Part shown: in pieces, positions 41,458-50,805 of the stretch
Numbering within the stretch: the stretch's first letter is position 1
How the letters are laid out: each line of letters starts with the position of its first letter
Origin: Janthinobacterium sp. BJB426
GTDB taxonomy: Bacteria > Pseudomonadota > Gammaproteobacteria > Burkholderiales > Burkholderiaceae_D
Reading direction: 5' to 3'
Assembly: GCF_002735705.1 (NCBI RefSeq)
Contig: NZ_PDZL01000030.1
Span: forward strand, 1-54,260
Length of the DNA stretch: 54,260 nt
Notes under the pieces: generated by a model
Databases searched by the model: none
Seen by the model: the letters and a program-made list of their open reading frames with translations, nothing else
Told to the model about the DNA's origin: nothing
Position numbers and translations under genes: made by a program

Positions 41458-41940
41458 TCAATAACGCAGCAAACGCCGCATCACCATCGGCGCCGGTTCG
41501 GCGGGGTTGGCGTGCGAATATTCCAGTTCTTCGGCCAGGTCGAATTCAAAGGCCGCATAAAAATCGATCAGCTTGCGCTGGTCGCGCCGCACGGCCAAGC
41601 GCAATTCCTCGGCCTGGCACGACAGACCGTGATGAATGATGGCTTCCAGCAAATGCTGCGAAACGTGGCTGCCCCGGTAGGCGGGCAGCACGCCCATGCG
41701 TGAAATCTTCCAGATGGCGGGGTCGCTGTCGAGCGGCATCCAGCGCAGCGAACCGGCTGGAATGTCGTCGATCAGCAACAGAAAACCGCCACCATGGCGC
41801 AATTGCTCTTCCACCTGCTGCGCCGTCTCGTGGTGTCCACTGGACGAGGCTGCCACCTTGCCGGCCCACGCGGCGCGGGTCAGCTCGGCCATCAGCTGTG
41901 CATCGGCATTCGTTGCTTCGCGCACCACGATATTCATCAT
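41458..41940 (-). CDS. GNAT-family N-acetyltransferase
   Basis: Acetyl-CoA-dependent acyltransferase of 160 residues. The beta4-alpha3 motif appears as ISRMGVLPAYRGSHVSQHLL (about 79-98; the usual Q/RxxGxG/A is altered to RGSHVS), and the C-terminal FYAAFEFDLAEELEYSHA is the usual substrate-side segment. Paired ATGs at 41940 and 41937 follow AAGGA. It lies 16 bp downstream of metG and is probably co-transcribed. Substrate unknown. Confidence 0.83.
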   Translation of the reverse strand: MMNIVVREATNADAQLMAELTRAAWAGKVAASSSGHHETAQQVEEQLRHGGGFLLLIDDIPAGSLRWMPLDSDPAIWKISRMGVLPAYRGSHVSQHLLEAIIHHGLSCQAEELRLAVRRDQRKLIDFYAAFEFDLAEELEYSHANPAEPAPMVMRRLLRY

Positions 41941-41956
41941 CGGTCCTTGTGCTGGC

Positions 41957-44113
41957 TTAACGGATGCGCATGCCAGGTTCGGCGCCCGGCCACGGGTTCA
42001 GGATGTAGATGCCTGGATTGGCCTTTTCATCTGCGCTCGATGCCGCCATGACCATGCCTTCCGAAATGCCGAACTTCATCTTGCGCGGCGCCAGGTTGGC
42101 CACCAGCACCGTCAGCTTGCCGACCAGTTCTTCCGGCTGGTAAGCCGAGCGGATTCCGGAGAACACGTTGCGCAAACGGCCTTCGCCCGCATCCAGCGTC
42201 AGGCGCAGCAGCTTGTCGGAGCCTTCGACCAGTTCGCAATTGACGATTTTCGCGATGCGCAGGTCGACCTTGAGGAAATCGTCGATCTTGATCTCGGGCG
42301 CCAGTTCCTCGATGGCGGCAGCGGCGGCAGCTGCAGGCGCTGCGGCGTCGTTGGCGGCATCGGCAGCCGGTGCCGCGATGGCGGCGGCTTGCGGTGCGTC
42401 AAACAGCGCTTCGATCATCTTCGCATCCATGCGCGTCATCAAGTGGCTGTAGGCGCCGATGGTACGGCCCAGCATGCTGTTCGAGACGGCGTCGCCGAAC
42501 ACTTGCGTGTCGGCCCAGGTAAATTCCGCGTCGTTGAGGAACGAGGCAACGTTCTTGGCCACGCCCGGCAGGACCGGCGACAGCAAAATCGTCAACTGGC
42601 GGAACAGGATCAGGGCCGTGGTGCACACGTCGTGCAGCTCGGCCGTCTTGTCCGCATCCTTGGCCAGGATCCATGGCTTGTTTTCATCGACATACTGGTT
42701 GGTGATGTCGGCGATTTCCATGATTTCGCGCAAGGCCTTGCCGAATTCGCGGTTCTCGAAGTGCGCGGCGATGCTGGCCTGGCGCTCGACGATGACGCCG
42801 TTCACGTCCACCGTCAGTGCGCGGTTGATCCAGCTTTGCGCGCCTTCCGACAGCGTCGACGCCAGCTTGCCGTCGAAACGCTTGGCGATGAAGCCGGCGC
42901 AGCGGCTGGCGATGTTCACGTACTTGCCGATCAGGTCGCTGTTCACGCGGGCGACAAAATCTTCGCCGTTGAAGTCCAGGTCTTCCACCTTCGAGTTCAG
43001 CTTGAAGGCGATGTAGTAGCGCAGCCATTCCGGGTTCATGCCCAGGTCCAGGTAGCGCAGCGGCGAAATGCCCGTGCCGCGCGACTTCGACATCTTTTCG
43101 TTGTTGACCGTCAGGAAGCCGTGAACGTTGACTTTCAGTTTGTCGATCACCGGGTGGCCGGCAAATTTCAGCATGGCGGGCCAGAACAGCAAATGGAAGG
43201 AGACGATGTCCTTGCCGATGAAGTGGATTTGTTCCGTGGCAGGATCGTTCAAGAGGGCGTCGAAATCGAGGCCTTTCTTGTCGCAATAGTTTTTCAGGCT
43301 GGCCAGGTAACCGACGGGCGCATCCATCCACACGTAGAAGAATTTACCTGGTGCATCGGGAATCGGGATGCCGAAGTAGGGCGCATCGCGCGAGATATCC
43401 CAGTCGGCCAGCTTTTCACCGGCTTCGCCCAGCCATTCGCTGACCTTGTTGACCATTTCTGGCTGCAAGCGGCCTGGCGTGTTCAGCCAGCTTTTCAGGA
43501 ATTCGAAGCAGCGCGGGTCGGACAGCTTGAAGAAATACTGTTCCGACGGCTTCATCACGGGCGTCGCGTTGGTAAACACGGAGAATGGATTGACCAGGTC
43601 GGTCGGCTGGTAGGCCGCGCCGCACACTTCGCAATTGTCGCCGTACTGGTTCTTGGCGCCGCATTTCGGGCATTCGCCCTTGATGTTGCGGTCGGCTAGG
43701 AACATGCCCTTGACCGGGTCGAAGAAGCGGTCGACGGTTTTCGTGACGATCAGGCCCGTATCACGCAGCTTGCGGTAGATCGATTGCGACAGGTCGACGT
43801 TTTCCGGCGAATCCGTCGAATACCAGTTGTCGAAGGCGATATGGAAGCCATCGAGGTACTGGGCGCGGCCGGCAGCGATGTTGGCGACGAATTGCTGCGG
43901 CGTGATGCCTTCCTTTTCGGCGGCAATCATGATGGGCGTGCCATGCGTATCGTCGGCGCCCACAAAGTGCACTTCACGGCCGGCTGCGCCATCGCGTTGC
44001 ATTCGCTGGAACCGGACCCAGATATCAGCCTGGATGTATTCCATGATGTGGCCAATGTGAAAAGCGGCGTTTGCGTAAGGCAGGGCAGTGGTGACGAACA
44101 GCTTGCGAGTCAT
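41957..44113 (-). CDS. metG: Methionyl-tRNA synthetase
   Basis: Charges tRNA-Met with methionine. The 718-residue class I enzyme has HIGH at 19-22 (AAFHIGHIMEY), a zinc knuckle (CPKCGAKNQYGDNCEVCGA, about 145-163), the KMSKS loop (NEKMSKSRGTG near 335) and a C-terminal tRNA-binding EMAP-like domain (about 610-718, KIDDFLKVDLRIAKIVNCEL). An Ala-rich linker precedes that domain. The ATG at 44113 opens MTRKLFVTTALPYAN; the open frame beyond it is not coding. Divergent from apbC. Confidence 0.96.
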   Translation of the reverse strand: MTRKLFVTTALPYANAAFHIGHIMEYIQADIWVRFQRMQRDGAAGREVHFVGADDTHGTPIMIAAEKEGITPQQFVANIAAGRAQYLDGFHIAFDNWYSTDSPENVDLSQSIYRKLRDTGLIVTKTVDRFFDPVKGMFLADRNIKGECPKCGAKNQYGDNCEVCGAAYQPTDLVNPFSVFTNATPVMKPSEQYFFKLSDPRCFEFLKSWLNTPGRLQPEMVNKVSEWLGEAGEKLADWDISRDAPYFGIPIPDAPGKFFYVWMDAPVGYLASLKNYCDKKGLDFDALLNDPATEQIHFIGKDIVSFHLLFWPAMLKFAGHPVIDKLKVNVHGFLTVNNEKMSKSRGTGISPLRYLDLGMNPEWLRYYIAFKLNSKVEDLDFNGEDFVARVNSDLIGKYVNIASRCAGFIAKRFDGKLASTLSEGAQSWINRALTVDVNGVIVERQASIAAHFENREFGKALREIMEIADITNQYVDENKPWILAKDADKTAELHDVCTTALILFRQLTILLSPVLPGVAKNVASFLNDAEFTWADTQVFGDAVSNSMLGRTIGAYSHLMTRMDAKMIEALFDAPQAAAIAAPAADAANDAAAPAAAAAAAIEELAPEIKIDDFLKVDLRIAKIVNCELVEGSDKLLRLTLDAGEGRLRNVFSGIRSAYQPEELVGKLTVLVANLAPRKMKFGISEGMVMAASSADEKANPGIYILNPWPGAEPGMRIR

Positions 44114-44273
44114 GATTGATGCACTTTTGGGATGGATAATAGGACATTTTAACAGCGGAAAGGCAATATGAGCAGATGCAGCGCCGGCAAGTGATGCTTT
44201 TGCCGCCATCGCGCCATGCAAATTTGCGCTAGACTGCGCGTATTGCACATATGTAGTACACACGGAGATTTAC

Positions 44274-45362
44274 ATGAGCATCACAGTAGAAGACGTCAAG
44301 GCCGCGCTGGCCCAGGTTATTGATCCAAATACACATAAAGATTTCGTTTCCAGCAAAACCGTCAAGAATCTGAAAGTCGATGGCGATGACATTTCGCTCG
44401 ACATCGAACTCGGTTATCCCGCCAAGAGCCAGATCGACCTGATCCGCAAATCCGTGCTGGCCGCCCTGCGCGTGCTGCCGGGCGTGGGCAATGTCAGCGT
44501 GGGCGTGTCGTCGAAAATCATTTCGCACACGGTGCAGCGCGGCTTGAAGCCGATGAGCAACGTGAAAAACATCATCGCCGTTGCTTCCGGCAAGGGTGGT
44601 GTTGGTAAATCGACCACGGCTGTCAACCTGGCCCTGGCCCTGGCGGCCGAAGGCGCCACCGTCGGCATGCTCGACGCCGACATCTATGGCCCGTCGCAAC
44701 CGATGATGCTGGGCATCAGCGGCCAGCCAAAAACGCTGGATGGCAAGAGCATGGAGCCGATGGAAAACCACGGCCTGCAAGTGTCGTCGATCGGCTTCAT
44801 GATCGATCCGGACGAGCCGATGGTGTGGCGCGGCCCGATGGTTACGCAAGCCTTGCAGCAATTGCTGGACCAGACCAACTGGCGCGACCTCGATTACCTG
44901 ATCGTCGACATGCCGCCAGGCACGGGCGACATCCAGCTGACCCTGTCGCAGAAAGTGCCCGTCACGGGCGCCGTCATCGTCACGACGCCGCAGGACATCG
45001 CCCTGCTGGACGCGCGCAAGGGTTTGAAAATGTTCGAGAAAGTCGGCATCCCGATTCTGGGCGTGGTGGAAAACATGAGCACGCACATCTGCTCGAACTG
45101 CGGCCATGCGGAAGAAATCTTCGGCGCCGGCGGCGGCGCGAAGATGTGCGCGGACTTTGGCGTGGAATTCCTCGGCGCCTTGCCGCTGACCATGGCGATT
45201 CGCCAGCAGACGGATTCGGGCACGCCGACCGTCGTGGCCGAGCCGGAAGGCCCTGTCGCCGTGATCTACAAGCAGATCGCCCGCACCATCGCCATCAAGG
45301 TGGCGGAAAAGGCGAAGGATATGACCAGCAAGTTCCCGAGCATCGTCATTAAAAACGATTAA
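44274..45362 (+). CDS. apbC: Mrp/NBP35-family iron-sulfur carrier ApbC
   Basis: P-loop ATPase that builds and transfers Fe-S clusters. The 362-residue protein has an N-terminal DUF59/MIP18 domain (about 5-80), the P-loop SGKGGVGKSTT (about 105-115), DADIYGPSQPMMLG and the C-terminal cluster-binding CxxC in HICSNCGHAEEIFG (near 272-275). GGAG precedes the ATG. Divergent from metG, a common arrangement in betaproteobacteria. The conserved D-x-P-P-G-T-G-D segment is present. Confidence 0.95.
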   Translation: MSITVEDVKAALAQVIDPNTHKDFVSSKTVKNLKVDGDDISLDIELGYPAKSQIDLIRKSVLAALRVLPGVGNVSVGVSSKIISHTVQRGLKPMSNVKNIIAVASGKGGVGKSTTAVNLALALAAEGATVGMLDADIYGPSQPMMLGISGQPKTLDGKSMEPMENHGLQVSSIGFMIDPDEPMVWRGPMVTQALQQLLDQTNWRDLDYLIVDMPPGTGDIQLTLSQKVPVTGAVIVTTPQDIALLDARKGLKMFEKVGIPILGVVENMSTHICSNCGHAEEIFGAGGGAKMCADFGVEFLGALPLTMAIRQQTDSGTPTVVAEPEGPVAVIYKQIARTIAIKVAEKAKDMTSKFPSIVIKND

Positions 45363-45374
45363 ACGTCGGGCGAC

Positions 45375-45482
45375 CTTGCAAACCTACTGCGCAGCTCACT
45401 TTCGGGTCGGCGTTACTCACCGTACTAAAGTACGGTTGCGTTACTCAACCCGACATTGAGCTTGCTCGCTACGGTTTTCAAG
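45375..45482. repeat. 108-bp imperfect palindrome after apbC
   Basis: The two ends (CTTGCAAACC and GGTTTTCAAG) and the core (CCGTAC-TAAA-GTACGG) pair, with further matches for AGCTCA/TGAGCT and TCGGGT/ACCCGA in between. GCGTTACTCA occurs twice in direct orientation around the core. No ORF and no T run. Looks like an interspersed intergenic element or large terminator; the remaining gap to 45593 shows nothing else distinct. Confidence 0.6.
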
Positions 45483-45593
45483 GCCGCCGTGGTGCCATTG
45501 GATTATCCATTAGGATAATTCTTCCCCGGCGCCATGCTCGCCAGGAATATGGTTTCATGCAGTCCGTGTTGTTATTAAACAAGAGGAGACATC

Positions 45594-46016
45594 ATGCAAT
45601 TGACCACCGTATTCCTGCGCCAGGCCGCAGTCCTGATTGCCGGCAGCCTGATTGCCGGCAGCCTGATGGCCGCCAGCGCGTTTGCGCAATCCGTCTCGTT
45701 CGTCGAGCCCGTCGATGGCGCGACAGTGACGAGCCCGTTCAAGGTCAAGTTTGCCGTCAGCGGCATGGACGTCAAGCCGGCCGGCGACATGACGGTCAAG
45801 ACGGGCCACCATCATTTGCTCATTGATATGGGGCCGATGAAGGTGGGCGACATGATCCCCATGGATGACAAGCATTTGCATTTCGGCAAAGGACAAACGG
45901 AAACGGACGTCACCTTGCCGCCTGGTCAGTACACCTTGACGATGCAGTTCGCCAATGGCGCGCACCAGTCGTATGGGCCGGAGTTAAGCAAAAGCATCAA
46001 GGTGACGGTCAAGTAA
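45594..46016 (+). CDS. DUF4399 periplasmic protein
   Basis: Exported protein of 140 residues with the DUF4399 fold: SFVEPVDGATVTSPFKVKFA, then TGHHHLLIDMGPM (about 71-83, a His triplet that may bind metal) and DDKHLHFGKGQTE. The signal peptide carries a tandem IAGSL IAGSL MAAS repeat caused by a 15-bp direct duplication. GAGGAGA precedes the ATG. A hairpin terminator follows. Function unknown. Confidence 0.8.
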   Translation: MQLTTVFLRQAAVLIAGSLIAGSLMAASAFAQSVSFVEPVDGATVTSPFKVKFAVSGMDVKPAGDMTVKTGHHHLLIDMGPMKVGDMIPMDDKHLHFGKGQTETDVTLPPGQYTLTMQFANGAHQSYGPELSKSIKVTVK

Positions 46017-46045
46017 GTCAGATATATTGTCTGTTGCGGCAAAGG

Positions 46046-46077
46046 CCGGGTTCCAGCGATGGAGCCTGGACTTTTTT
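46046..46077 (+). terminator. Terminator after DUF4399 gene
   Basis: CCGGGTTCCA, GCGA and TGGAGCCTGG pair in a ten-pair stem with two wobbles, followed by AC and six T. Confidence 0.85.
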
Positions 46078-46154
46078 ATATTGTTGCCTCTTGTCACTAT
46101 TGTGTCATATAGTCGGCGTATGCTGGCCGGTGGCCTAACTTTTGATGAGCGGAT

Positions 46155-47831
46155 ATGACGAAACATTTCTCCCTTTCCCGGCAACTGGCGCAGGTGCTGC
46201 TGCTGGTCGCTGGCGTGGCGGCGTGCCAGGCGCATGCGGCCAAGGCGCTTCCTGCCTCTGCGGCGCAGCCGAAGCTGGTGGTCGTGCTGGTGGTGGACGG
46301 CTTGCCGCAGGAACAGGTGACGCGCTACCGCGACCAGTTCGGCCAGGGCGGTTTCCGCCGCCTGCTGGAGCAGGGCGCGTGGTTCAGCGATGCGCATCAG
46401 GCGCATGGCATCACGGTCACGGCCATCGGCCATTCGGCCGTGCTGTCGGGCGCCTATCCTTACCAGCATGGCGTGATCGGCAATAACTGGATCGACCCCG
46501 TCACGAAAAAATCCGTGTACTGCACCGAGGATGGCAATTTCCATTACATCGGCGAAGAAACGCAACCCGACGACGGCACGGCGCCGACCAAGCTGCGCGT
46601 GAGCACCCTGGGCGACGAGCTGCGCTATTCCACGGGCGACAAGTCCAAGGTCGTCACGGTGTCGGGCAAGGACCGCGGCGCCATCCTGCTGGCCGGGAAA
46701 ACGGGCACGGCGTACATGTACATGGAAAAGACGGGCAATTTCGCCAGCAGCACCTACTATATGCAGCAGCATCCGCAATGGGTGCAGCGCTACCAGGCGG
46801 CCAAGCCGCAGGACCGTTATTACGGCAAGAGCTGGACGCCGCTGCTGTCCGATGCGGCCTATGTCAATGATGCCCGCGATGACATCGTGGCGGCCAAGCC
46901 GGGCACGCGCAACACCTTCCCGTTTGCCTATTACAGCGACAGCGGCAAGCTCGATGGCGAGTACTACAGCCGCCTGAAATCCGGCCCCTTCCTCGACGAG
47001 CTGACCCTGGAATTCGCCCGTGCCGCCATCGATGGCGAAAACTTGGGCCGCAACCCGGCCGGCGTGCCCGATATCCTCGGCGTGAGCTTGTCCGCGCACG
47101 ACTACGTGAACCATGCGTACGGCCCGGAAAGCAAGATGTCGCACGACCACCTGCAGCGCCTGGACCGCATGCTGGCCGGTTTCTTTGCCGACCTCGATAA
47201 AAAAGTCGGCATGGATAACGTGCTGGTGGTGCTGACGGCCGACCATGGTTTTGCCAACGTGCCGGAATTTGCCGAGACGCGCGGCTTCTCCGCCAAGCGC
47301 ATCGATGGCGCCAAACTGGTCGATGCCTTGAACCAGCACCTGGCGACAAGCCTGGGCATCGACAAGCTGGTGACGACGTCATCGCTGCCGAATATCTATC
47401 TCGATTACGCGCTGGCGGAAAAGAGCGGCATCCATCGCGCCGCCCTGGAAGACGCGGCGGCCCGCTTTCTGATGCAGCAGGACGGCCTGGCCCAAGTCTA
47501 TACGCGCACGCAGATGGAAACGGGGGCCGTCGCCACACGCATGGACACCCTGATGCGCCGCGCCTGGAACCGCCAGCTGTCGGGCGACCTGATGCTGGTG
47601 ACAAAACCGGCCTGGTACTTCGGCAAGGGCAGCGGCGGCACGTCGCACGGCACGCCGTACACGTATGACACCAACGTGCCGCTGATGGTCTTCGGCCCCC
47701 GCTGGATCAAGCCGGGCGCGTATGGCCAGTATGCGGAAGTGGTCGATATCGCACCTACGCTGGCCCATTTGCTGCGCATACGCCAGCCGTCGGCGTCGGA
47801 AGGGCGGGTGTTGACGGAAGCGGTGCGCTAG
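46155..47831 (+). CDS. Alkaline-phosphatase-superfamily phosphatase (PafA-like)
   Basis: Exported metal-dependent phosphomonoesterase of 558 residues. A signal peptide (LAQVLLLVAGVAACQAHA) precedes the core: metal Asp48 in VVDGLPQ, nucleophile Thr (T87 or T89) in HGITVTAIGHSAVLSGAYP, HDYVNHAYGP, TADHGFANVP, and the terminal metal His in GGTSHGTPYTYD. A Thr nucleophile and the GHSAVLSG context are typical of PafA rather than E. coli PhoA. Convergent with the phospholipase D gene, with five bases between stops. Substrate range unknown. Confidence 0.88.
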   Translation: MTKHFSLSRQLAQVLLLVAGVAACQAHAAKALPASAAQPKLVVVLVVDGLPQEQVTRYRDQFGQGGFRRLLEQGAWFSDAHQAHGITVTAIGHSAVLSGAYPYQHGVIGNNWIDPVTKKSVYCTEDGNFHYIGEETQPDDGTAPTKLRVSTLGDELRYSTGDKSKVVTVSGKDRGAILLAGKTGTAYMYMEKTGNFASSTYYMQQHPQWVQRYQAAKPQDRYYGKSWTPLLSDAAYVNDARDDIVAAKPGTRNTFPFAYYSDSGKLDGEYYSRLKSGPFLDELTLEFARAAIDGENLGRNPAGVPDILGVSLSAHDYVNHAYGPESKMSHDHLQRLDRMLAGFFADLDKKVGMDNVLVVLTADHGFANVPEFAETRGFSAKRIDGAKLVDALNQHLATSLGIDKLVTTSSLPNIYLDYALAEKSGIHRAALEDAAARFLMQQDGLAQVYTRTQMETGAVATRMDTLMRRAWNRQLSGDLMLVTKPAWYFGKGSGGTSHGTPYTYDTNVPLMVFGPRWIKPGAYGQYAEVVDIAPTLAHLLRIRQPSASEGRVLTEAVR

Positions 47832-47836
47832 GCCGC

Positions 47837-49408
47837 TTACAGCAGCCAGTCGATCGGCAGCACGGACAGAATCGCCACTCCCATGCGCTTCCACACGCTG
47901 GTGCCCGGTTCCGTGTCGTAGCGCGTGGTGGCGCCGCTGGCGTCGCGGGCGAGCCAGTACAGGGCGCCGTCGTCGCCAAGCAGCACCTGGTAGGCGCGCT
48001 GCGGGATCGTGGTGCGCATGGCTAGACCCAGCTGGCTGGCCAGCGCGGGGCTGTCTATGACGAGGCCCATTTCCGTGTTCAACTCGATCGAGCGCGGATC
48101 GAAATTGAACGAGCCGACAAAGATGCGCCGGTCGTCGACGGCAAAGGTCTTGGCATGCAGGCTCGATGCGGAGCTGCCGAAGTGGCCCGGCTGTTCGCGC
48201 GCGTCGCCGGCTTCCCACGAGCGGCGCGACTCGTACAGCAGCACGCCCGCTTCCAGCAGCGGTTTCCTCCACTTCGCATAGCCGGCATGCACGGCCGCCA
48301 CGTCGGTTGCTTCCAGCGCATTCGTCAGGATGCGCACGCCCACGCCCTTTTTCGCCAGGTCGGCAAAGGCTTGCGTGCCCGATTTGCCGGGCACGAAATA
48401 CGGCGACACCAGATCCACTTCCTTTTCCGGCACGCCCAGCAGGTTTTGCAGCTTGTCCGCCACGCCCGTGCCTGGTCGGGCCTTGTCCAGCACCTTGGCC
48501 GGGTCGTCGCTGACCATGCGCGTCTGGGCCCATTCGAAGGGCAGGGTGCGCTCCATCATTTGCCTGACGAAGGGCGAGGTGCGCAGCGCCTGCACGTATT
48601 CCTCGGCCGCCTTGGTATCGTCGATGCGATCCGCCTCGGAGGCGATGGTGGCCGCGTCACCCTCGACAGGGGTGGTCAGCAGCAGCCTGGCCGGGTAGGC
48701 CGAGGCGCTGTTCCAGTAGCGGTCGAAATCCTGCGAGACGTCGTCGACGACGGGGCCGACGGCCAGCACGTCCAGGTCGGCGAACAGCACGTCGCCGGCC
48801 GCGCCAAAATATTCATCGCCCACGTTGCGCCCGCCAACGATGGTGGCCTGGTTATCGGCCGTGAACGATTTATTGTGCATGCGCCGGTTGAGGCGGGAAA
48901 AATCCGTGGCAAAGGCCAGCGCGCGCGGAGAGCGGGGCACGAAGGGATTGAACAGGCGGATTTCGATATTCGCCTGCTTGCCCAGCATGCTCAGGGTCTG
49001 GTCCAGGCCCGCCGTGTTGTTATCGTCGAGCAGCAGGCGCACGCGCACGCCCCGTTCGGCCGCCTGGCGCAGGGCGTCAAACAGCAGGGTGCCGGTGATG
49101 TCCTTGTGCCAGATGTAGTACTGCACATCGAGGCTGCGTTGGGCGGCGGCGGCCAGCAGGGCGCGCGCGGCAAACGCATCGCGTCCGTCGACCAGTGGAT
49201 AAATGCCGGACACGCCGGGATGCTGCGCCACCATGGGCGCAATGGCCGTGGCCAGCCGGGTGTCGGCCGTATCGGTGATGACGCTGGAGGGGCTGCGCCC
49301 GTCCAGCGAGGGCAGCGAGGCGCAGCCGGCAAGGATGGCGGACAGCAGCAGGGGCAGCAGAGGCAGTAGAAAAACGCCGCTGCGGCGGGCAAGGGTGGTG
49401 GCGGGCAT
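47837..49408 (-). CDS. Phospholipase D-type lipoprotein (ClsC-like)
   Basis: Membrane-attached phosphatidyltransferase of 523 residues. The lipobox LLSAILAGC gives lipidated Cys29. Two HKD motifs are present: H178-x-K180 in MHNKSFTADNQATIVGG and H418-x-K420 in LHAKTFAVDDRRIFVGSFN. This architecture matches cardiolipin synthase C and the YmdC type. The start was taken at 49408 because the lipoprotein signal begins there. It lies 63 bp downstream of the lysA stop but is a separate unit in function. Confidence 0.87.
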   Translation of the reverse strand: MPATTLARRSGVFLLPLLPLLLSAILAGCASLPSLDGRSPSSVITDTADTRLATAIAPMVAQHPGVSGIYPLVDGRDAFAARALLAAAAQRSLDVQYYIWHKDITGTLLFDALRQAAERGVRVRLLLDDNNTAGLDQTLSMLGKQANIEIRLFNPFVPRSPRALAFATDFSRLNRRMHNKSFTADNQATIVGGRNVGDEYFGAAGDVLFADLDVLAVGPVVDDVSQDFDRYWNSASAYPARLLLTTPVEGDAATIASEADRIDDTKAAEEYVQALRTSPFVRQMMERTLPFEWAQTRMVSDDPAKVLDKARPGTGVADKLQNLLGVPEKEVDLVSPYFVPGKSGTQAFADLAKKGVGVRILTNALEATDVAAVHAGYAKWRKPLLEAGVLLYESRRSWEAGDAREQPGHFGSSASSLHAKTFAVDDRRIFVGSFNFDPRSIELNTEMGLVIDSPALASQLGLAMRTTIPQRAYQVLLGDDGALYWLARDASGATTRYDTEPGTSVWKRMGVAILSVLPIDWLL

Positions 49409-49471
49409 GGCGGGCTTTCATCGAGTTGCCCCGATGTTAGCAGATGCGCATGCCCGCACGCGGGCGCGGTT

Positions 49472-50710
49472 TTAGAGTTGTTCCAGCGCGATCAGCTCGG
49501 CCACCGTCTGGCGGCGGCGGATCAAGCGGGACTGTTCCCCATCGACCAGGTATTCCGCCGCATGCGGACGGCTGTTGTAGTTCGACGACATCGACGCGCC
49601 ATACGCGCCCGCGCCTTCGAAGACGACGTAGTCGCCCACCTGCGCTGCTGGCAGTAAACGGGTTTCCACCACGCCGCCATCGCGCTGGGTAAACACGTCG
49701 CCCGATTCGCACAGGGGGCCGCCGACCACGGTGGCGTACTGCGTGTCCAGTGCCCGGCCGTCATGCGCGATGACCGACATTTCATGGTAGCTGCCGTACA
49801 TGGCGGGGCGCATCAGTTCATTGAAGCCCGTATCGAGCAAGGTGAAATGGTTGCCGCCCATTTGCTTGGTGGCGCGCACTTCGGCCACCAGCAAGCCCGC
49901 GTCGGCCACGAGGAAGCGGCCCGGTTCGATTTCCAGGTGCACGCGATGGCCCAGGTGTGCCTCGATCTGCTTGCGCGCCGCATCCCACAGCTGGAAGTAG
50001 TGGTCCGTATCGACGGGCTGCTCGCCTTCGCGGTAAGGCACGGACAGGCCGCCGCCGGTGGAAATGGCTTCGATGTCGTGGCCCATGTTCTTGACCAGGT
50101 CGACCATGGTGCCGCAGACGGTTTCCAGGTGGCTGTAGTCGACGCCCGAGCCGATGTGCATGTGCAGGCCGACCAGGTGCAGGCCATGCGCGCGGATGAC
50201 GGCCAGCGCCTCTGGCAGCTCTTCATGCCAGATACCGTGCTTGCTGTTTTCGCCGCCCGTATTGGTCTTGTTGCTATGGCCATGGCCATAGCCGGGATTG
50301 ATGCGCAGCCAGACGCGGTGGCCGGGCGACACAGGGCCCAGCTGGCGCAGCATGTCGACGGAGCCGCAATTGACTTCGATCTTTGCTGCCGCCACGCGCG
50401 CCAGGGTAGGGCGGTCGAACAGGTCGCAGGTGAACACCACGCCGGCGGCGCCGTTCGTTTGCGCCGGCGTAAAGCCTGCCTGCAGCGCGCGCTCGATCTC
50501 GCCCAGCGAGACGGCGTCCACGTGCACGCCCGCTTCGCGCATCAGGGTGAGCAGGTGGATGTTCGAATTGGCCTTTTGCGCGAAGCGCACGGTGTCGAAC
50601 TGCGCCAGCTGCGCCACGCGCGCGCGGATGGTGGCTGCGTCGTACACCCACAATGGCGTGCCGTGTTGCTGGGCGAGTTGGACAAGGGTCTGGTCGGTGA
50701 CGGGCTTCAT
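49472..50710 (-). CDS. lysA: Diaminopimelate decarboxylase
   Basis: PLP enzyme making L-lysine from meso-diaminopimelate. The 412-residue fold III decarboxylase has PLP-Lys46 in VRFAQKANSNIHLL, the HIGSGVD motif, EPGRFLVADAG and CESGDVF with the active-site Cys, and a C-terminal EGAGAYGASMSSNYNSRP. It faces lysR across 95 bp, an arrangement shared with E. coli lysA-lysR. Confidence 0.95.
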   Translation of the reverse strand: MKPVTDQTLVQLAQQHGTPLWVYDAATIRARVAQLAQFDTVRFAQKANSNIHLLTLMREAGVHVDAVSLGEIERALQAGFTPAQTNGAAGVVFTCDLFDRPTLARVAAAKIEVNCGSVDMLRQLGPVSPGHRVWLRINPGYGHGHSNKTNTGGENSKHGIWHEELPEALAVIRAHGLHLVGLHMHIGSGVDYSHLETVCGTMVDLVKNMGHDIEAISTGGGLSVPYREGEQPVDTDHYFQLWDAARKQIEAHLGHRVHLEIEPGRFLVADAGLLVAEVRATKQMGGNHFTLLDTGFNELMRPAMYGSYHEMSVIAHDGRALDTQYATVVGGPLCESGDVFTQRDGGVVETRLLPAAQVGDYVVFEGAGAYGASMSSNYNSRPHAAEYLVDGEQSRLIRRRQTVAELIALEQL

Positions 50711-50805
50711 CGTGTGCTTTCGGTGGAATGAGGAGATAGCGCATGATGGCCGATTGTGCTTCGACTATAAAATATCTATTTAGGGCTACCTTATTCATTT
50801 ATGAT
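50711..50805. promoter_or_regulatory. lysA-lysR divergent control region
   Basis: A 95-bp AT-rich gap holding both promoters. TATAGT- and TATTTT-like -10 hexamers for lysA lie near 50765-50777 on the minus strand. LysR is expected to bind here and activate lysA when diaminopimelate is high and lysine is low; the exact site is not obvious by eye. Confidence 0.4.

Noticed and set aside
45375..45482. CRISPR array or direct-repeat cluster after apbC
   Set aside because: Only one ten-base direct repeat occurs twice with no regular spacers; the structure is a single palindrome.
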